This document shows, one piece after another, positions 49,701-60,000 of a DNA stretch of 60,000 nt. Every line of letters starts with the position of its first letter. The first letter of the stretch is position 1. The notes under the pieces are model-generated. The model was not told the origin of the DNA, ran no database searches, and saw only the letters and a list, made by a program, of their open reading frames with translations. Position numbers and translations under genes: made by a program. Origin of the DNA: Tubiluchus corallicola (Eukaryota; Priapulida; Priapulimorpha; Priapulimorphida; Tubiluchidae); NCBI GenBank assembly GCA_030141605.1, contig JAQGDQ010000046.1, positions 312,001 through 372,000 of the forward strand, written 5' to 3'.

Positions 49701-52700
49701 GTTATCACCATGTGTGTCTGCCTTTCATGTAAATAGTGCAAATAACCTTTAACAGTTCAGTGGAGTTTTCTGTTCTCTTTTTTCTTTAACCGCCAGAGTG
49801 AACCAGTCTTAAAATTCAATGTAAAAGTATCCAATTCAAGCTCTTTACAAATTCAGCTATAAAGTTTTTACAAGTGGTTCAGTTAATCTGTGTAGCCAAC
49901 TGTAAAATTTCTATACCAAATATTGTTTTTGTAGAACCCGAAACATCTCTGTCTGATACTGGAACTTGTGGGCTTATGTTGTATGCTCATGGAAAACATG
50001 TGTATCAGAGTCATATCATTAAAAGCAGATTATCATTTATCTTTAAATGTAAATTTTTTGCAGTGCACTGGTAATCAGCATGAGAAGAAAATCAAAACAT
50101 TTATTAAAAGAATTTTTAATTTTTCTCATTCTTAATTCCTAACATTAGCCTTATTCGTTTTTCGGTTTTCGTAAAAAAGACAGTTTGTATTTGAGCGGCT
50201 AATTTCTTTTTGTTTATAGAAATTTAGCTGACTTCAACTATGCGTGTCAATACAAAACATTGTGTCATTACATTTTCTATTTTAGTTGATAGAGGAACAT
50301 ATGCTCAAAAATATATCACAAATTCTCACACAATACTCTTTTTTAAGTGAACATATTAGTGTTTTTGTGCAATTGACCCGGCTTCTAGATTTGCATTAAA
50401 ATGTTTTATAGCCATATTGCCAACAAATGCAATGCTTTTATGCCACTGTGCCTTTAACTGTTTTCTCCAATTAGTGTTCTTGCTTTGAGGTATATACTTA
50501 TGGTTTTTTTTCAGAATCCAGATATTGTTCTAGTACACTATCTGAACACTCCCTATGAACAGGACAACAAACTATATCCGATTAGCCATTATATAGAGAA
50601 TAAACAGTGGACAAAGGAGGAGCTTATCAAACAACTTAAACCTATGTGTAAGTAGATACATATGCTGTGAAATACCCTAGATCTGTACTCATCATCAAGA
50701 TTGTTTATCTGTATTTTGTCTGCCATATTTATACTAACATCATTAATAAGGTTTGCTAAATATCAAAACTTTCTTTTGCACTTTTTTAAGTTGGTAGTTT
50801 TCTCATTTTCCTTGTTAAGTTGATGCCTAACGTTCATTTTCTGTCTTGGGATATAACTTACAATGCACAATTTTTGTTTGCACATGTAAGATGTTAAAAT
50901 TCTTGCTATGAGTTTATACATGAAACTACTCCTAAGGTTCTTCAGTGCTTCATGTTTCGTTTTTGTAGGCCTTAAATTGAATGCATATGCATTCACTCAC
51001 AAAGATTTTTGTCTTTACAGTTTTTAGTCAGACTGATGCAGATGTTACAAATGAAGCACATTTAGCGGTAAGTCGTAGACTGTTAAAAAGACTGGCAGTA
51101 GATTTGAACTCTTAGTATTTTGCAGCATATTTATTCGTATCATGTCAGCTTTTATTATAGAATGTTTTGAGTATGGAAAACCAAAAATTTTCTACAACAT
51201 TTATAACTTCACATTGTTTGTGTAGTATTGTAATGTTTATAATGCCTTTACAGATATCTGACACTGTAGAAAACATAGTAGAACAATTACTGGACATGCA
51301 GAAGTGGACTCAGACTTCTGATACATGTACTTGTTATTCGCCCCAGGCTGGTACTTCTGACGGCCATGTTGTTGTGTCTTGTCCTAAGCATAGAATAATT
51401 TCACCAAAAACTGATTCGTTAATAACGACATCTAACGATGTAATCGCAAACACCAGCCCGGGTGCGATCCTAAACAATAGTATCCAAACCACCTTGGCTG
51501 ATGTAGTGAATGCTGGACAACAGTCCGCACCCACAAGTTTTGTGATGCCAAACAATGAGTCTGTGAATTCCATAGTGTTAAATGTTTCTGAGTTGCAGAA
51601 TGGCAACCGTGTTCTGATACTGAACAGTAGTTCCTTAAAGCAGCCAACTGTATCTTTAAACTGCAGTTGTACGAACGGAAGTCAACAAAAAGTTACCCAG
51701 GAGTTAAAATCAGACATGAATGGGCTATGTGATAATCAAAACACACTGAACTCCCATTGTTTTACCCTGGCTAGCAGAAACTCATTTTCCAGCTTGTCTG
51801 CTGTCAGTAGCTCTAGCATGACTGGTTTATCCAATAATATGAAAAACGAAAATTCAGAACAAGTCAGCATCACTAATGGCATATCTCCTACATTTGTAAC
51901 GCCATCCAGTAGCAGTTTTGGCAGCATATCCATGCCAGGAACCAGTAGCCAAACATCTGATCACCCTGTACCAATTTCCATGGCAACTGATATGAACTGT
52001 GGTAGTCCTGTGATGAACGGTGCATCTCATGATGACATGGAGCTGTTCGATGGAAATCTAAGTCACTTGATCACTGAAGATATACAGAAAACATTGTCCG
52101 AAAATTTACCGGTGAATTCTGTACATAAACTGAACAGTGATTTTCAAACTCCAGATGATTTTTTTAATTTGGACATGTTGTCAGACTTTCCGGATTTCTT
52201 CCAAAATGATTTGACTGACAATGAAGCATCATCTGGTCAAGATGAACAAAGTATCGTTACTCCAATAACTATAGGAACAACAACCAGTGACGCTCACGCA
52301 AGATGTGACACCAGTATTGGAAACATTCTTACTATTAGTGACTTTTCTCCTGAGTGGTCCTATCCAGAGGTAAGAATAGTGTGTTTGCTTGTTTACAGAT
52401 GTAAGTTGCCTGTACTGCTTTCTGGTGTTGAAAACAATGTGACTGCATACAAGACGAAGAAACCACTTAAGTATTGTTACCTATAAGTGGTTTTTTTAAT
52501 GAGCAGGTGATTGAGCAACTTATGTGTGTGTATGTATGTGTGGTGTGTGCGTGTGTGCATGAGTGTGTGCGCACATGCATTGTGTGCATGTAGACAGATA
52601 TCATTAGTGCAAATTTAGGAAGTCAGTTATTACGACAAGTTAGATAGATTACTTACCAGATTTATGTTAGCTGGCATGGCCACATTGTTAAAACCAAGTG

Positions 52701-55700
52701 TGTTATAGCACTCGTGAAATTTTGAAGAACACTCGGAAGTAACTCATGCATTTGTAATTTCTAGGGAGGAACAAAAGTGCTTGTCACGGGACCGTGGTAT
52801 TCGCCTACATCACCATATATCTGTATGTTTGATAGTGTTAGTGCCCCTGCATCCTTGGTACAGACTGGCGTGCTACGCTGCTTTTGCCCAGGTACAAACT
52901 AAGCATAGTATCACTCTACAAGTTTCTTAGTCATAAACAACATTTAAGAACCATTATTAATTTTGCAGCACATTGCCACGAAAAGTGAAATGCATTTATT
53001 TCAATTCAGCACAGTACATCAATTTTGTTGCAAAACACTTGATTGCTTGTCATAATTCGCTGCCTATATTTCTTAATTAACTTGTTACACTTGAAATTTT
53101 CAGCTCACGAACCTGGCCTGGTGACATTGCAAGTGGCATGTGAAGGCTGTATCATTTCTAACTCAGTAGTGTTTGAGTACAAGTCTCGACCTGCATCTCT
53201 ACAGCCAAGCAACCATTCAGAATGGTTGGCATTAGACGGTAGGGATTTATGAACTTGCTGCCTCTAATAGCAGAGATTAATTCTTAATAATAAGGATAGT
53301 AACAATGAATGAAAAATCACAGAGTTAAAAAATAATTAGAAAGAAAGAAGACAATGCTTTAAACTACCATCATAGTTCCTTAGGTGAAGGAAAAAGAACA
53401 AAAAAATTCATAAGGAATTACAGGAACTGCTAAAAAACTGATTTTTTAGTTCTTTTTCTATATTATTGAACACATAAAAATGATACCAGTATCCTGTCCT
53501 TTTTGTGTGTTAATACTGTAAATAAAAAGCTCCCAAAAACTAGTTTTATTAGTTCCAATAATTCCTTGTGAATTTTGTTTTTTTGTTGACCCAAAGAAGA
53601 ACTACAGTAGTAATTTGAAACAGTGTTATTTCTTTCTTTTTTATTATATTTCTAATTGTGAGATTTTTTTATTCATTGCTTCTGCAATTATATATTGGGC
53701 AGCGCAGAAATGATATACCGAAGTTTAGACTACAATAGTATTATAAATGAGTGGTCTGTAAAGTTTAGATTTTATAGCGTGATATTGCAGTGCATTAACT
53801 TTTGGCTGTGAAAGGTACAATTTAGAGTTTTAAGTTATGAATGAAAAGCTTTTTTTATGTTAAAAAAATTCAATGCCAGAACAATGTCTAATCATCAACT
53901 GGAAAACGGCCATGTTCAGTGACATATAAAGCACTCATTACTTGGAACTAAACTATGCAGGAATCAACTAGTTTATATCATGGTCATCACCATAGAAAAT
54001 AAAGCACTGATAGAAATTTTTTGCTGAAGAAATGGGACTTAATCCTCTGGATTACGGTATCTGGAATTCCCGCAAAGAGAAAACATATAATCTAGTTTGC
54101 AGTGAAAATGGTGCTACAGTTGCTATAGATTTTAGTAATAGTGACACAAAGCTTTTCTGGCATTTTTTTGACTTGTTATTTAAAAACTTATGTATCTTTG
54201 AAAAAATTTAAGTGATTCACTTGAAAATTTTGTGCTTATGCATAATTGTCTGTACCATCAGTGTGGCAATTTTCAATTGTTTCCATTTTTCATATACCGT
54301 CATGATTAAAACATTGGTATATTTTTGCGCTATCTGATGTATGCTAAAGTTTCAGTGATTGGAAGTACTCACTGACATTAATAAATTACTTTGGCTGTTC
54401 TTGTTTGTAGGATTTCAAATATCAGCTTTCAGTTTCACCTTGATATTTTATTTAAATTTTGTTCGGTGCATTTTTCAGAGGACAAGTTTAAAATGTCGAT
54501 ATTAGCTAGACTAGAGCAACTGGAACAGAGACTGACTGCAATCAGCAATACTGGAGCTGGGCAAACTTCGCAACAGGTAACACTTGTGAAGCTTACATAA
54601 AAGGTTAAAAATTGTAATTAGTGTATTTATGAATTGTATGCTAAATGTGTGTTTAGAAGTGAATGAATTATAAGAAATAACTTCACTAAAATATAAGTTC
54701 ATAAATACATAAGTGTTCATGCAGTTCTGAATTGCACGAAACAATTTACGTAGCAATTTTTGAAGCAGCGGAAAATGTTTCTTTGCTCAATTAATGATGT
54801 TTTGGTATTAGAAACACTGATGGAACTTATCATTGCTCAATTAATGATGTCTTGGAGTTGAAAAACACTGATATAACATATCCTTTATCGAAGCATCTCT
54901 TTGTATTTACCAAATTAGAATTTGTTCTTTAGTTGTATTCCTTATTTATATTATTGGCTTATCGTGCAGGTTCCATACAACACAAGCACAATGTCATTCG
55001 AAGACCGTTTGGTCGCATTTGTGCAACGACTAAGTACACGGCCATGGCTGAAACCATCTGAGATTCAGTCGCTACGGTCTACTTATCGTGGAATGAACAC
55101 ATTGCATCTAGCAACAGCTCTTAACTACACTCGGCTTGTACACACTCTGATTAGATGGAGGTGAGAATGGGGATTACATTTTTGGCTTGTTAAACTGTGT
55201 ATGTTTGTAACCAGTTCTGAAAACTTTCAAGGAGCATTGCATATTTAAATGTAGGTATGTTGTTTGGTGTGACACGTTATGATATAAACAGTTTTAAGCA
55301 CCTCTTAATTTCTTTCAGCAACTGCAACTAATAATTTTCATTTACTAATTAAGTAGGAGATAAGGAGAGAGCATGTCTTATACCATTGTTGTTATGTTTT
55401 AGATGCGAAAGTCCAAGCTTAGTTTTAGAAAATGAAGTAGATGCAGTTAATGGTGATGATATGATGTGCACACCGTTGGTATGTATAAAAATTTGATATC
55501 CTACTTTGTTTTTTACTGTTAAAAAATCTGTTATTATATTTGATGTTGATTAACTTTTTATAATTTGCATGTGATATGTGGTTTTCCCTCAGGAAAATTA
55601 GTCCGTAGGATCAAATTAATCAGATTAAACAATACACTGTGTGCACCAATAGTAAGCATCTTAAATGAGCAGAATAAAACAGGCTTATGTAACTATAAAA

Positions 55701-58700
55701 TATGGTAGTGTACCATGTACTAATATTGCAAAACTCAGAATTGTCAAGGTTTGAGTGACAAAAATATAGATGTCAAATATGTTTGGAATGTATGTGTAAT
55801 CTAAATGTCTAAGGCAGTTCTGCAGGGCCTTTGTTCTATGTGAAAGAATTATTCTTGATAAATAGTTAGATTTCAATCCAGCCACAAATATCTGTGTTAA
55901 GTTCCAGTTTAGAAAGTGTAAATTGTCCAAAAAAATCATATCCCCGAAATATTTTTGTTCATAATTGCTTTTGCATTATATTAGTTTGATTTATTTTAGA
56001 TGTGGGCATGTGCATTGAATTATCGGGAAACAGCTTTGTTATTATACCAGTGGAACAGTGCTGCCCTCTCCGTGCCCAATGCTGCCAATCAATTACCGCT
56101 GCAGGTTGCTAGAGAACGACAGCACATTCAACTTGCCGAGCAAATAGAAAGCATGGAAAATGCACGTGTTAGCTGTAACTCACAAGTACGTTCACTTATT
56201 TAGTTGTGCGATGAGCTTTGTGCACTACTCAAGATTAAGTTATTTTCACTATTTTGCACCTTTGCTGTTTTAGTAAAAGTGAGAGCAACTTAGTAATCCG
56301 CTATTAACTAATGAAATAAAATATGAATTAACTAGAGTTATAAAATTACTGAAGTAAATAAAATTGTTCCGCATAAAATAAATTGTGTATGTTATAGCTA
56401 TCAAGGAAAGATGGCTCTGCTTGCTCCACTCGTTCTTCTTCAATAGCTTCTGAAGATGCCAACCAGGCAACTGCATCGTCACTTTATTGTGATGCTCCAT
56501 CAGATTCTAAGATGTCTGACGAGAGTCGTATGTTGTCGAAGGTGCCAGAACACATTCAAGATGCACGGAAACACGTGACAGAATGTGAGACTGGTACTCG
56601 GCGAACACGACTGAGCAAAAGAGCTTCCTTGGAGGGTGTAGACCAAGCTCGGACAGAGACAAAGCAACGAAGGACACCAGATCCAGAACTGAGTTCGGAT
56701 CGTATGCAGGGACTAGGTGTGTATGTAATGGTTTGGCTAAATTATTTAAATAAAATTAAATTTATATATTTAAATTGATTTTTAATTAGTTTATATTTAT
56801 TTATATTTAAATAAAATTGTATTTTCACTCATTGATTTTTGATAAATTTCTAAACTTGCAAACTATAATATTATGTTATTCCTTATCAGTGCTGGTTAAT
56901 CAGTTTTTTTGTAAATATTATCTCTTTTTGTTTCTGAATTTCTAGTTATTTCCCACTGTGTAGTTTAAAGGCTCATATCATCTTTGAATAATAAAAGGTT
57001 AATTAACTCATTTGCTGGATATCTTGTTTGGATTGCATAATTGCCAGAAAATGAAAAAAATAAATTCAGTTTGTAAGGCTGTCACGTCAAGCCGAGTATT
57101 TATCTTGATATTTTATGTACTTTGTAATCCTATTCTAATCATAGTCCTGATCTTATAATTTTTTATAGAAGCCATGGCTTTAAATATTTCTACTATTTTT
57201 TTCTAACTACAGTGGATTTCATTTTCTTTTTTGATATTGCTAATAGTTCCATTCTTTTTTGCAGCTTTGATTACACTTATTCATTTGCCTTTTGGTCTTT
57301 CAGATGAGCAACTAAATGACTTATCCTCTTCTGTTCTTATGGAAGTAGAACCCATACAACCAGACTCTCATTTCCAAGATTACAGAGTTGATCAGAGAAG
57401 CTCTGTTATGATGGACACAGGTTTGTGTGTATTAATGCCTTTAGGTACAAGATTTATTCACTCTATTCTACTGATATTTTCCCTTTCTTTTTTTGGAAGC
57501 GTGTTCTTGAAATGTAAAGCACTTATCTTTTTTCCAGCAACCTGTTTTGTATTATAATTCTATGACTGGTTTTGTCAGCTAAATTTCATAAACTACATTA
57601 TAATGATTATTTGGTAAGTTAGAGTGAGAGCATTCAGTGTCCTTTGGTGCTCTAAATAATGTTAAACTTTGCTCACTATATCCTCACAGAACTTTTGAGC
57701 TAGAACATCGTAGTATAGCATGCCCATTCGAGTCATGTGACTAACACTTGACTTAAAGTGAAAGCCTGCGTACAACAAAACTCCTGTAATGGTTACCTAT
57801 TTTTTGCCCTGTCATTACTGAGAATTATGAGACCAATTTTTGGGCCACTTTTGCTGCTGCTATCTTGTGCTTGCTTTGTTAGTATTTTGTGGAATATTAT
57901 CTTAGAAAGTTGTGTAACTGAGATTACTATAGCTAATAATTACTGTAATTTACTGATATGCAGATGGAGTGCCAGATCGGAGTTCACCTTTATATGTGAT
58001 AGGTCTCTCAGATGATGAATGCGAGAACGTGGCACCATCTAGCTTACACAGAGGTAAAGTTGTAATATTTTTATAACATTTAGAACTTCTGGCAGTAAAG
58101 AAATTTGAGCATTGTTTGCATGCATGTGTATTCAAGATTGGAGCCTGATGACACAGCATATAATATGTCAGAAACAGCATAAAAATGCATGTATACATTA
58201 TTGTCAGGTTTATTGTCACTCCAGGTACCAGTGATGGATCTGGTGGAGACAAACGTGTGTTAACACTTGCTGAGCAGATCATTGCTGCAATACCTGAGCG
58301 AATAAAGAACGTTCATGTCAGTGCTATTGGTATACCAAGACCTGGCGAAGTGCGAGAACTTGACTATCCTGAGCTTGATGATGACGAAGATTTTGGTGAT
58401 GCGAGTTATAAGTATGTACTTTTGTGCAAAGATCAATCGTATAATTACATGTTGTTGCACCCAATATCTTTGGTATCTTGTCATGACTTTAGATTAAAAC
58501 CTGAATCTTAATACTTTGTCATGTTGTTCTGGCGTTAGTATAAACTTGTACCCATAAATAATGTTTAACGATATTATGACTAAACTATTGTGACTTAGAA
58601 TAAATATTTAGCTAGGTATACTGATGTAGTCCATCGACTCGGACTCCCATTGCGATCTTCAACTTAACCTCAAACATTTTTATCAAGGTCGCGGACTCGA

Positions 58701-60000
58701 TTCTTGTTTTATTCTTTTATTGGTTCTACTGTGGTTTTTAAGTACTTGTGAGTACCCGTTGCTTATTATGTCTAAAGATGTTACGCAGAAATATAAGAAT
58801 TTGAAAGACAAATAAACTAGATACTGTTATCCTGATGGCTTGTCAGTACCATTTCTGTCTAGTTGTCTGTTCACTTAAGTTTGTCATCTTTCTCACTTAT
58901 TGAATTACCAATAGCAGTAATCTCTTTGTTGGACCAACACAGACTATTACTACAGATATTAACAAATACATATTAATTAGTAATTTAAGTCATCGTATAA
59001 TACCCGGACCTTTCACTCAATCTATTGAATATATATTGCTTATTAATTATAAGTATCTTGTTAATGTAGCACTGTCTATATTATGTTGTTCATGTAGCTT
59101 TATTTATTTGAATCAGGATGAGAGATATTAGGACCACAGTAACTACTATGAGTCCAACCTCCAGTATTCAGAGCCCTTCCCCACCTCCTACTGCAGCCGA
59201 GTTTCGTGGATTTTTCAATGCATCTGGAAAGCTTTTGGAGCGCAATTTTGCTGAATTGACTCTTTCTGGTAATAGCATTAGTGTATATAGTGTCCAAGTT
59301 GTCACACATTTGTGGTATTATACAGTTTTGTTATCACTACAAAAACGGAAGATTTCAAGGGTGTTACTACGCACCCAGTATAATACTTTTCAAATAGCTG
59401 AAGGTGAGCGTAAAATATGTATAGCTAACTAAAAGTGAGTACTGTGAAATTGTGTACATTGACTTGTATATAGGTATCCATTCTGCAAATGATGTCTCTT
59501 CAGACAAGCAATTTTTAGATGTCTTAGATGTTCATGTAATTTAACTTGTGCTTTTACAGATAAAGAGCAGCGCGAACTTTACGAGGCTGCTAAGATAATT
59601 CAGAATGCTTACAGACAGTACAAGGGACGTCGGAGGCAGCAAGAACAAGAGAGGGCCGCAGCAATTCTCATACAAAGTTATTATCGTAGATACAAGCAGG
59701 TACGTTCCAGTTGTTCTTTGCTACATTATGAGATTAAGTTTCAGGCTCATTTAACATTATCATAAAGCGTATTTAGAATGACGGTTGCATTTGCTAGTTA
59801 CTATTGTAGTGTCTCGTTTTAAGTTGACAATTTTAATTGCTGTTAACTAAAAATACTGTCCTCTCTTTCCTTAGTGGAGACATAATGCTTCACTTCTTAC
59901 AAAGGTTTTGATTTAATTATAGTTATTTCTACAATAGGCCCAGGAGACATCACCACGGGATAGAAAAATTATATTTTCTGCTTCCCTTAGGGCCTTTTGA
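38698..60000 (+). CDS. CAMTA: CAMTA calmodulin-binding transcription activator (partial, continues right)
   Basis: Nineteen exons with matching phases give 3,494 nt and about 1,165 residues; the start codon and the C-terminal end are outside the confident model. Domains in order are CG-1 DNA-binding (about 20-187), a long Ser/Thr/Asn-rich and acidic region (188-559), TIG/IPT (560-647), ankyrin repeats (about 705-830), a linker (831-1118) and two IQ motifs (about 1128-1165). This is the complete CAMTA order. The protein should act in the nucleus, bind DNA through CG-1 and be regulated by calmodulin through the IQ region. Basic clusters in the third exon (KKRRDGK) could serve as a nuclear signal. 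Introns are long in the CG-1 part and shorter downstream. All are GT-AG except one GC-AG. Confidence 0.97.
40461..40510 (-). mobile_element. tRNA-derived SINE head
   Basis: On the - strand an A-box-like TGCAGTGGTTGAGGC (from 40510) is followed 39 bases later by a B-box-like TGTCCAAATCC (from 40471), a Pol III tRNA-type promoter. Flanking GAGGCA and CTTAGTCCCGACTT sequences look like a common animal SINE head. It sits in a CAMTA intron; the tail was not delimited. Confidence 0.55.
40945..41012 (+). CDS. CAMTA: CAMTA exon: CG-1
   Basis: The acceptor GTTTCAG ends at 40944 and the donor is GTAAGA at 41013. It encodes [20 protein letters not shown] then KI, aligning with the vertebrate CAMTA CG-1 segment after WNTNEE. 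It ends in phase 2. Confidence 0.95.
42105..42160 (-). mobile_element. tRNA-derived SINE head
   Basis: On the - strand TGGCGCAACTGTCTGAGTGC starts at 42160, and the B-box-like GGTTAGAAACC starts at 42116, 44 bases later. That is the exact A-to-B-box spacing of a tRNA. Between them GGACTTTATATCT resembles an anticodon arm. A T-rich run follows the 3' side. It is likely a SINE or tRNA pseudogene in a CAMTA intron; the B box has lost its usual C. Confidence 0.65.
43222..43385. repeat. Intronic direct duplication (about 55 bp, offset 109 bp)
   Basis: GTGTTCACACATTGTCATTA and the following bases through TTTTATGTTG occur near 43222-43277 and 43331-43385 with a few differences. The copies lie in a CAMTA intron. 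Confidence 0.85.
46486..46621 (+). CDS. CAMTA: CAMTA exon: CG-1 core with GC donor
   Basis: The acceptor TTTTCAG ends at 46485. It encodes [20 protein letters not shown], then [20 protein letters not shown] and VQGVE, the most conserved CG-1 segment. The frame must end after GAG at 46621 to join CLYGCYVHS in the next exon, so the donor is GCAAGT, a GC-AG intron. Reading on past this point gives non-conserved residues and a stop. Confidence 0.95.
46759..46795. repeat. (CT)n tract
   Basis: About 36 bp of TC/CT repeats followed by degenerate copies. It lies in the GC-AG intron. Confidence 0.95.
49266..49337 (+). CDS. CAMTA: CAMTA exon: CG-1
   Basis: The acceptor TTTTAG ends at 49265 and the donor is GTGAGC at 49338. 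It encodes [20 protein letters not shown] then WLLQ, an almost invariant CAMTA block. Phase 0 at both ends. Confidence 0.97.
50515..50647 (+). CDS. CAMTA: CAMTA exon: end of CG-1
   Basis: The acceptor TTTTTCAG ends at 50514 and the donor is GTAAGT at 50648. It encodes [20 protein letters not shown], then [17 protein letters not shown]. It ends in phase 1. Confidence 0.96.
51021..51067 (+). CDS. CAMTA: CAMTA short exon after CG-1
   Basis: The acceptor CTTTACAG ends at 51020 and the donor is GTAAGT at 51068. It is 47 nt and encodes [15 protein letters not shown]. Phases match both neighbours. Confidence 0.9.
51254..52369 (+). CDS. CAMTA: CAMTA large central exon (linker and acidic region)
   Basis: The acceptor CTTTACAG ends at 51253 and the donor is GTAAGA at 52370. 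It holds 372 codons. It begins [20 protein letters not shown] and continues to a Cys-rich motif (TCTC, then [11 protein letters not shown]) shared with animal CAMTAs. A Ser/Asn/Thr-rich stretch follows. The acidic, hydrophobic tail includes [14 protein letters not shown] and [14 protein letters not shown], a plausible transactivation segment. It ends [12 protein letters not shown], the conserved lead-in to TIG. The open frame continues past the donor to 52486, but those residues are intronic. Confidence 0.95.
52524..52590. repeat. Degenerate (TG)n tract
   Basis: GT-rich repeats with GTATGT, GTGCGT and GCGCAC interruptions, in the intron after the large exon. Confidence 0.8.
52765..52891 (+). 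CDS. CAMTA: CAMTA exon: TIG/IPT domain, first half
   Basis: The acceptor TTTCTAG ends at 52764 and the donor is GTACAA at 52892. It encodes [20 protein letters not shown] then [20 protein letters not shown], the immunoglobulin-like TIG fold involved in DNA contact and dimerisation in this family. It ends in phase 1. Confidence 0.97.
53104..53238 (+). CDS. CAMTA: CAMTA exon: TIG/IPT domain, second half
   Basis: The acceptor TTTTCAG ends at 53103 and the donor is GTAGGG at 53239. It encodes [20 protein letters not shown] then VVFEYKSRP, and a tail ending WLALD. Phase 1 in and out. Confidence 0.97.
53239..54478. other. CAMTA intron, AT-rich
   Basis: No exon, repeat or RNA gene was recognised in this 1.2-kb intron. 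Confidence 0.8.
54479..54576 (+). CDS. CAMTA: CAMTA exon: coiled segment between TIG and ankyrin
   Basis: The acceptor TTTTTCAG ends at 54478 and the donor is GTAACA at 54577. It encodes [20 protein letters not shown], matching the FRMSILERLEQME block of vertebrate CAMTAs and likely a short coiled coil. Phase 1 in, phase 0 out. Confidence 0.95.
54783..54872. repeat. Tandem intronic duplication, period about 50 bp
   Basis: TTGCTCAATTAATGATG followed by a diverged stretch ending AACACTGAT occurs at 54783-54821 and 54833-54872. Confidence 0.85.
54970..55160 (+). CDS. CAMTA: CAMTA exon: first ankyrin repeat
   Basis: The acceptor CGTGCAG ends at 54969 and the donor is GTGAGA at 55161. It encodes [20 protein letters not shown], then [20 protein letters not shown], an ankyrin helix-turn-helix. 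It ends in phase 2. Confidence 0.94.
55403..55478 (+). CDS. CAMTA: CAMTA exon: ankyrin loop
   Basis: The acceptor GTTTTAG ends at 55402 and the donor is GTATGT at 55479. It encodes [20 protein letters not shown] then MCTPL; CTPL begins the second ankyrin repeat. Phase 2 in, phase 0 out. Confidence 0.93.
56000..56185 (+). CDS. CAMTA: CAMTA exon: ankyrin repeats 2-3
   Basis: The acceptor TATTTTAG ends at 55999 and the donor is GTACGT at 56186. It encodes [20 protein letters not shown] and [20 protein letters not shown]. The CTPL-MWACA junction is typical of CAMTA ankyrin repeats. Phase 0 at both ends. Confidence 0.95.
56398..56716 (+). CDS. CAMTA: CAMTA exon: Ser-rich and basic linker
   Basis: The acceptor GTTATAG ends at 56397. 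The donor chosen is GTGTGT at 56717 because it gives the phase 1 needed by the next exon. It encodes 106 codons, Ser-rich then basic ([20 protein letters not shown]), with no named domain. Confidence 0.85.
57304..57420 (+). CDS. CAMTA: CAMTA linker exon
   Basis: The acceptor TCTTTCAG ends at 57303 and the donor is GTTTGT at 57421. It encodes [20 protein letters not shown] then [18 protein letters not shown]. An alternative acceptor at 57264 (TTTTTTGCAG) is also in frame and would add 13 mainly hydrophobic residues. Confidence 0.8.
57964..58053 (+). CDS. CAMTA: CAMTA linker exon
   Basis: The acceptor GATATGCAG ends at 57963 and the donor is GTAAAG at 58054. It encodes [20 protein letters not shown]. 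Phase 1 on both sides, so it could be skipped without breaking the frame. Confidence 0.8.
58225..58411 (+). CDS. CAMTA: CAMTA linker exon with conserved LTLAEQII block
   Basis: The acceptor CACTCCAG ends at 58224 and the donor is GTATGT at 58412. It encodes [17 protein letters not shown], matching the vertebrate block before the IQ region, then an acidic stretch [11 protein letters not shown]. It ends in phase 2. Another acceptor at 58207 would break the frame. Confidence 0.92.
58412..59116. other. CAMTA intron, AT-rich
   Basis: Nothing beyond intronic AT-rich sequence is recognised. Confidence 0.8.
59117..59268 (+). CDS. CAMTA: CAMTA exon before the IQ region
   Basis: The acceptor GAATCAG ends at 59116 and the donor is GTAATA at 59269. 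It encodes [20 protein letters not shown] then [12 protein letters not shown], matching the AADWSEFLSAS and FAQLTLSD region of vertebrate CAMTAs. Phase 2 in, phase 1 out. Confidence 0.94.
59560..59699 (+). CDS. CAMTA: CAMTA exon: IQ motifs
   Basis: The acceptor CTTTTACAG ends at 59559 and the donor is GTACGT at 59700. It encodes [20 protein letters not shown] then [20 protein letters not shown] and [17 protein letters not shown] and [10 protein letters not shown] fit the IQ pattern and should bind calmodulin. Confidence 0.97.
59875..59904 (+). CDS. Possible CAMTA 30-nt microexon
   Basis: A good acceptor (CTCTCTTTCCTTAG) ends at 59874. The next 30 nt are open ([10 protein letters not shown]) and reach GTTTTG at 59905, a weak donor. 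It is phase-compatible with the preceding exon. It does not match the family sequence expected here, so it may be an unused site. Confidence 0.3.

Overview
This window is eukaryotic and almost certainly from an animal. It is AT-rich, with long introns, GT-AG splice sites, non-LTR retrotransposon remains of the L2/CR1 type and long simple repeats. Two multi-exon protein genes can be assembled, both on the + strand. The first, about 4.8-9.7 kb, is a NUDT6-like Nudix hydrolase with a perfect Nudix box. The second, from at least 38.7 kb to beyond the right edge, is a CAMTA (calmodulin-binding transcription activator). It has CG-1, TIG/IPT, ankyrin and IQ modules in the usual order. One CAMTA gene with this layout, plus L2/CR1-like LINEs, suggests an invertebrate, but the species cannot be named from the sequence.

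Layout. 1-3.5 kb: a decayed LINE on the - strand (ORF1 with zinc-finger remains, then the ORF2 endonuclease), interrupted around 0.96-2.03 kb. 3.84-4.78 kb: a 936-bp element with 32-bp terminal inverted repeats and repeated subterminal motifs, ending 7 bp before the candidate NUDT6 start codon. 4.79-9.70 kb: the NUDT6-like gene. 9.76-10.41 kb: trinucleotide repeats and a duplicated 3' flank carrying two AATAAA signals. 12.0-14.1 kb: a second - strand LINE (endonuclease end, reverse transcriptase, C-terminus) whose endonuclease is split by a 109-bp foldback MITE. 16.1-16.3 kb: three CCAAT boxes and a short candidate first exon. 16.3-38.7 kb: mostly featureless AT-rich DNA with a (CTATA)n array, (AT)n and (GA)n tracts, short duplications, a small LINE scrap and a second candidate leader exon. 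38.7-59.7 kb: nineteen CAMTA exons with fully consistent phases (3,494 nt, about 1,165 residues), with two tRNA-derived SINE heads in the introns.

How the genes work. The Nudix protein should hydrolyse a nucleoside-diphosphate derivative; its N-terminus could be mitochondrial. CAMTA should be a nuclear DNA-binding regulator controlled by calmodulin through its IQ region. The two genes share orientation but nothing suggests shared function. I did not find an undescribed biological system. The most useful observations are a non-canonical GC-AG intron inside the CG-1 domain, the inverted-repeat element next to NUDT6, a nested MITE-in-LINE insertion, and a reading-phase conflict in NUDT6 that points to a one-base homopolymer problem.
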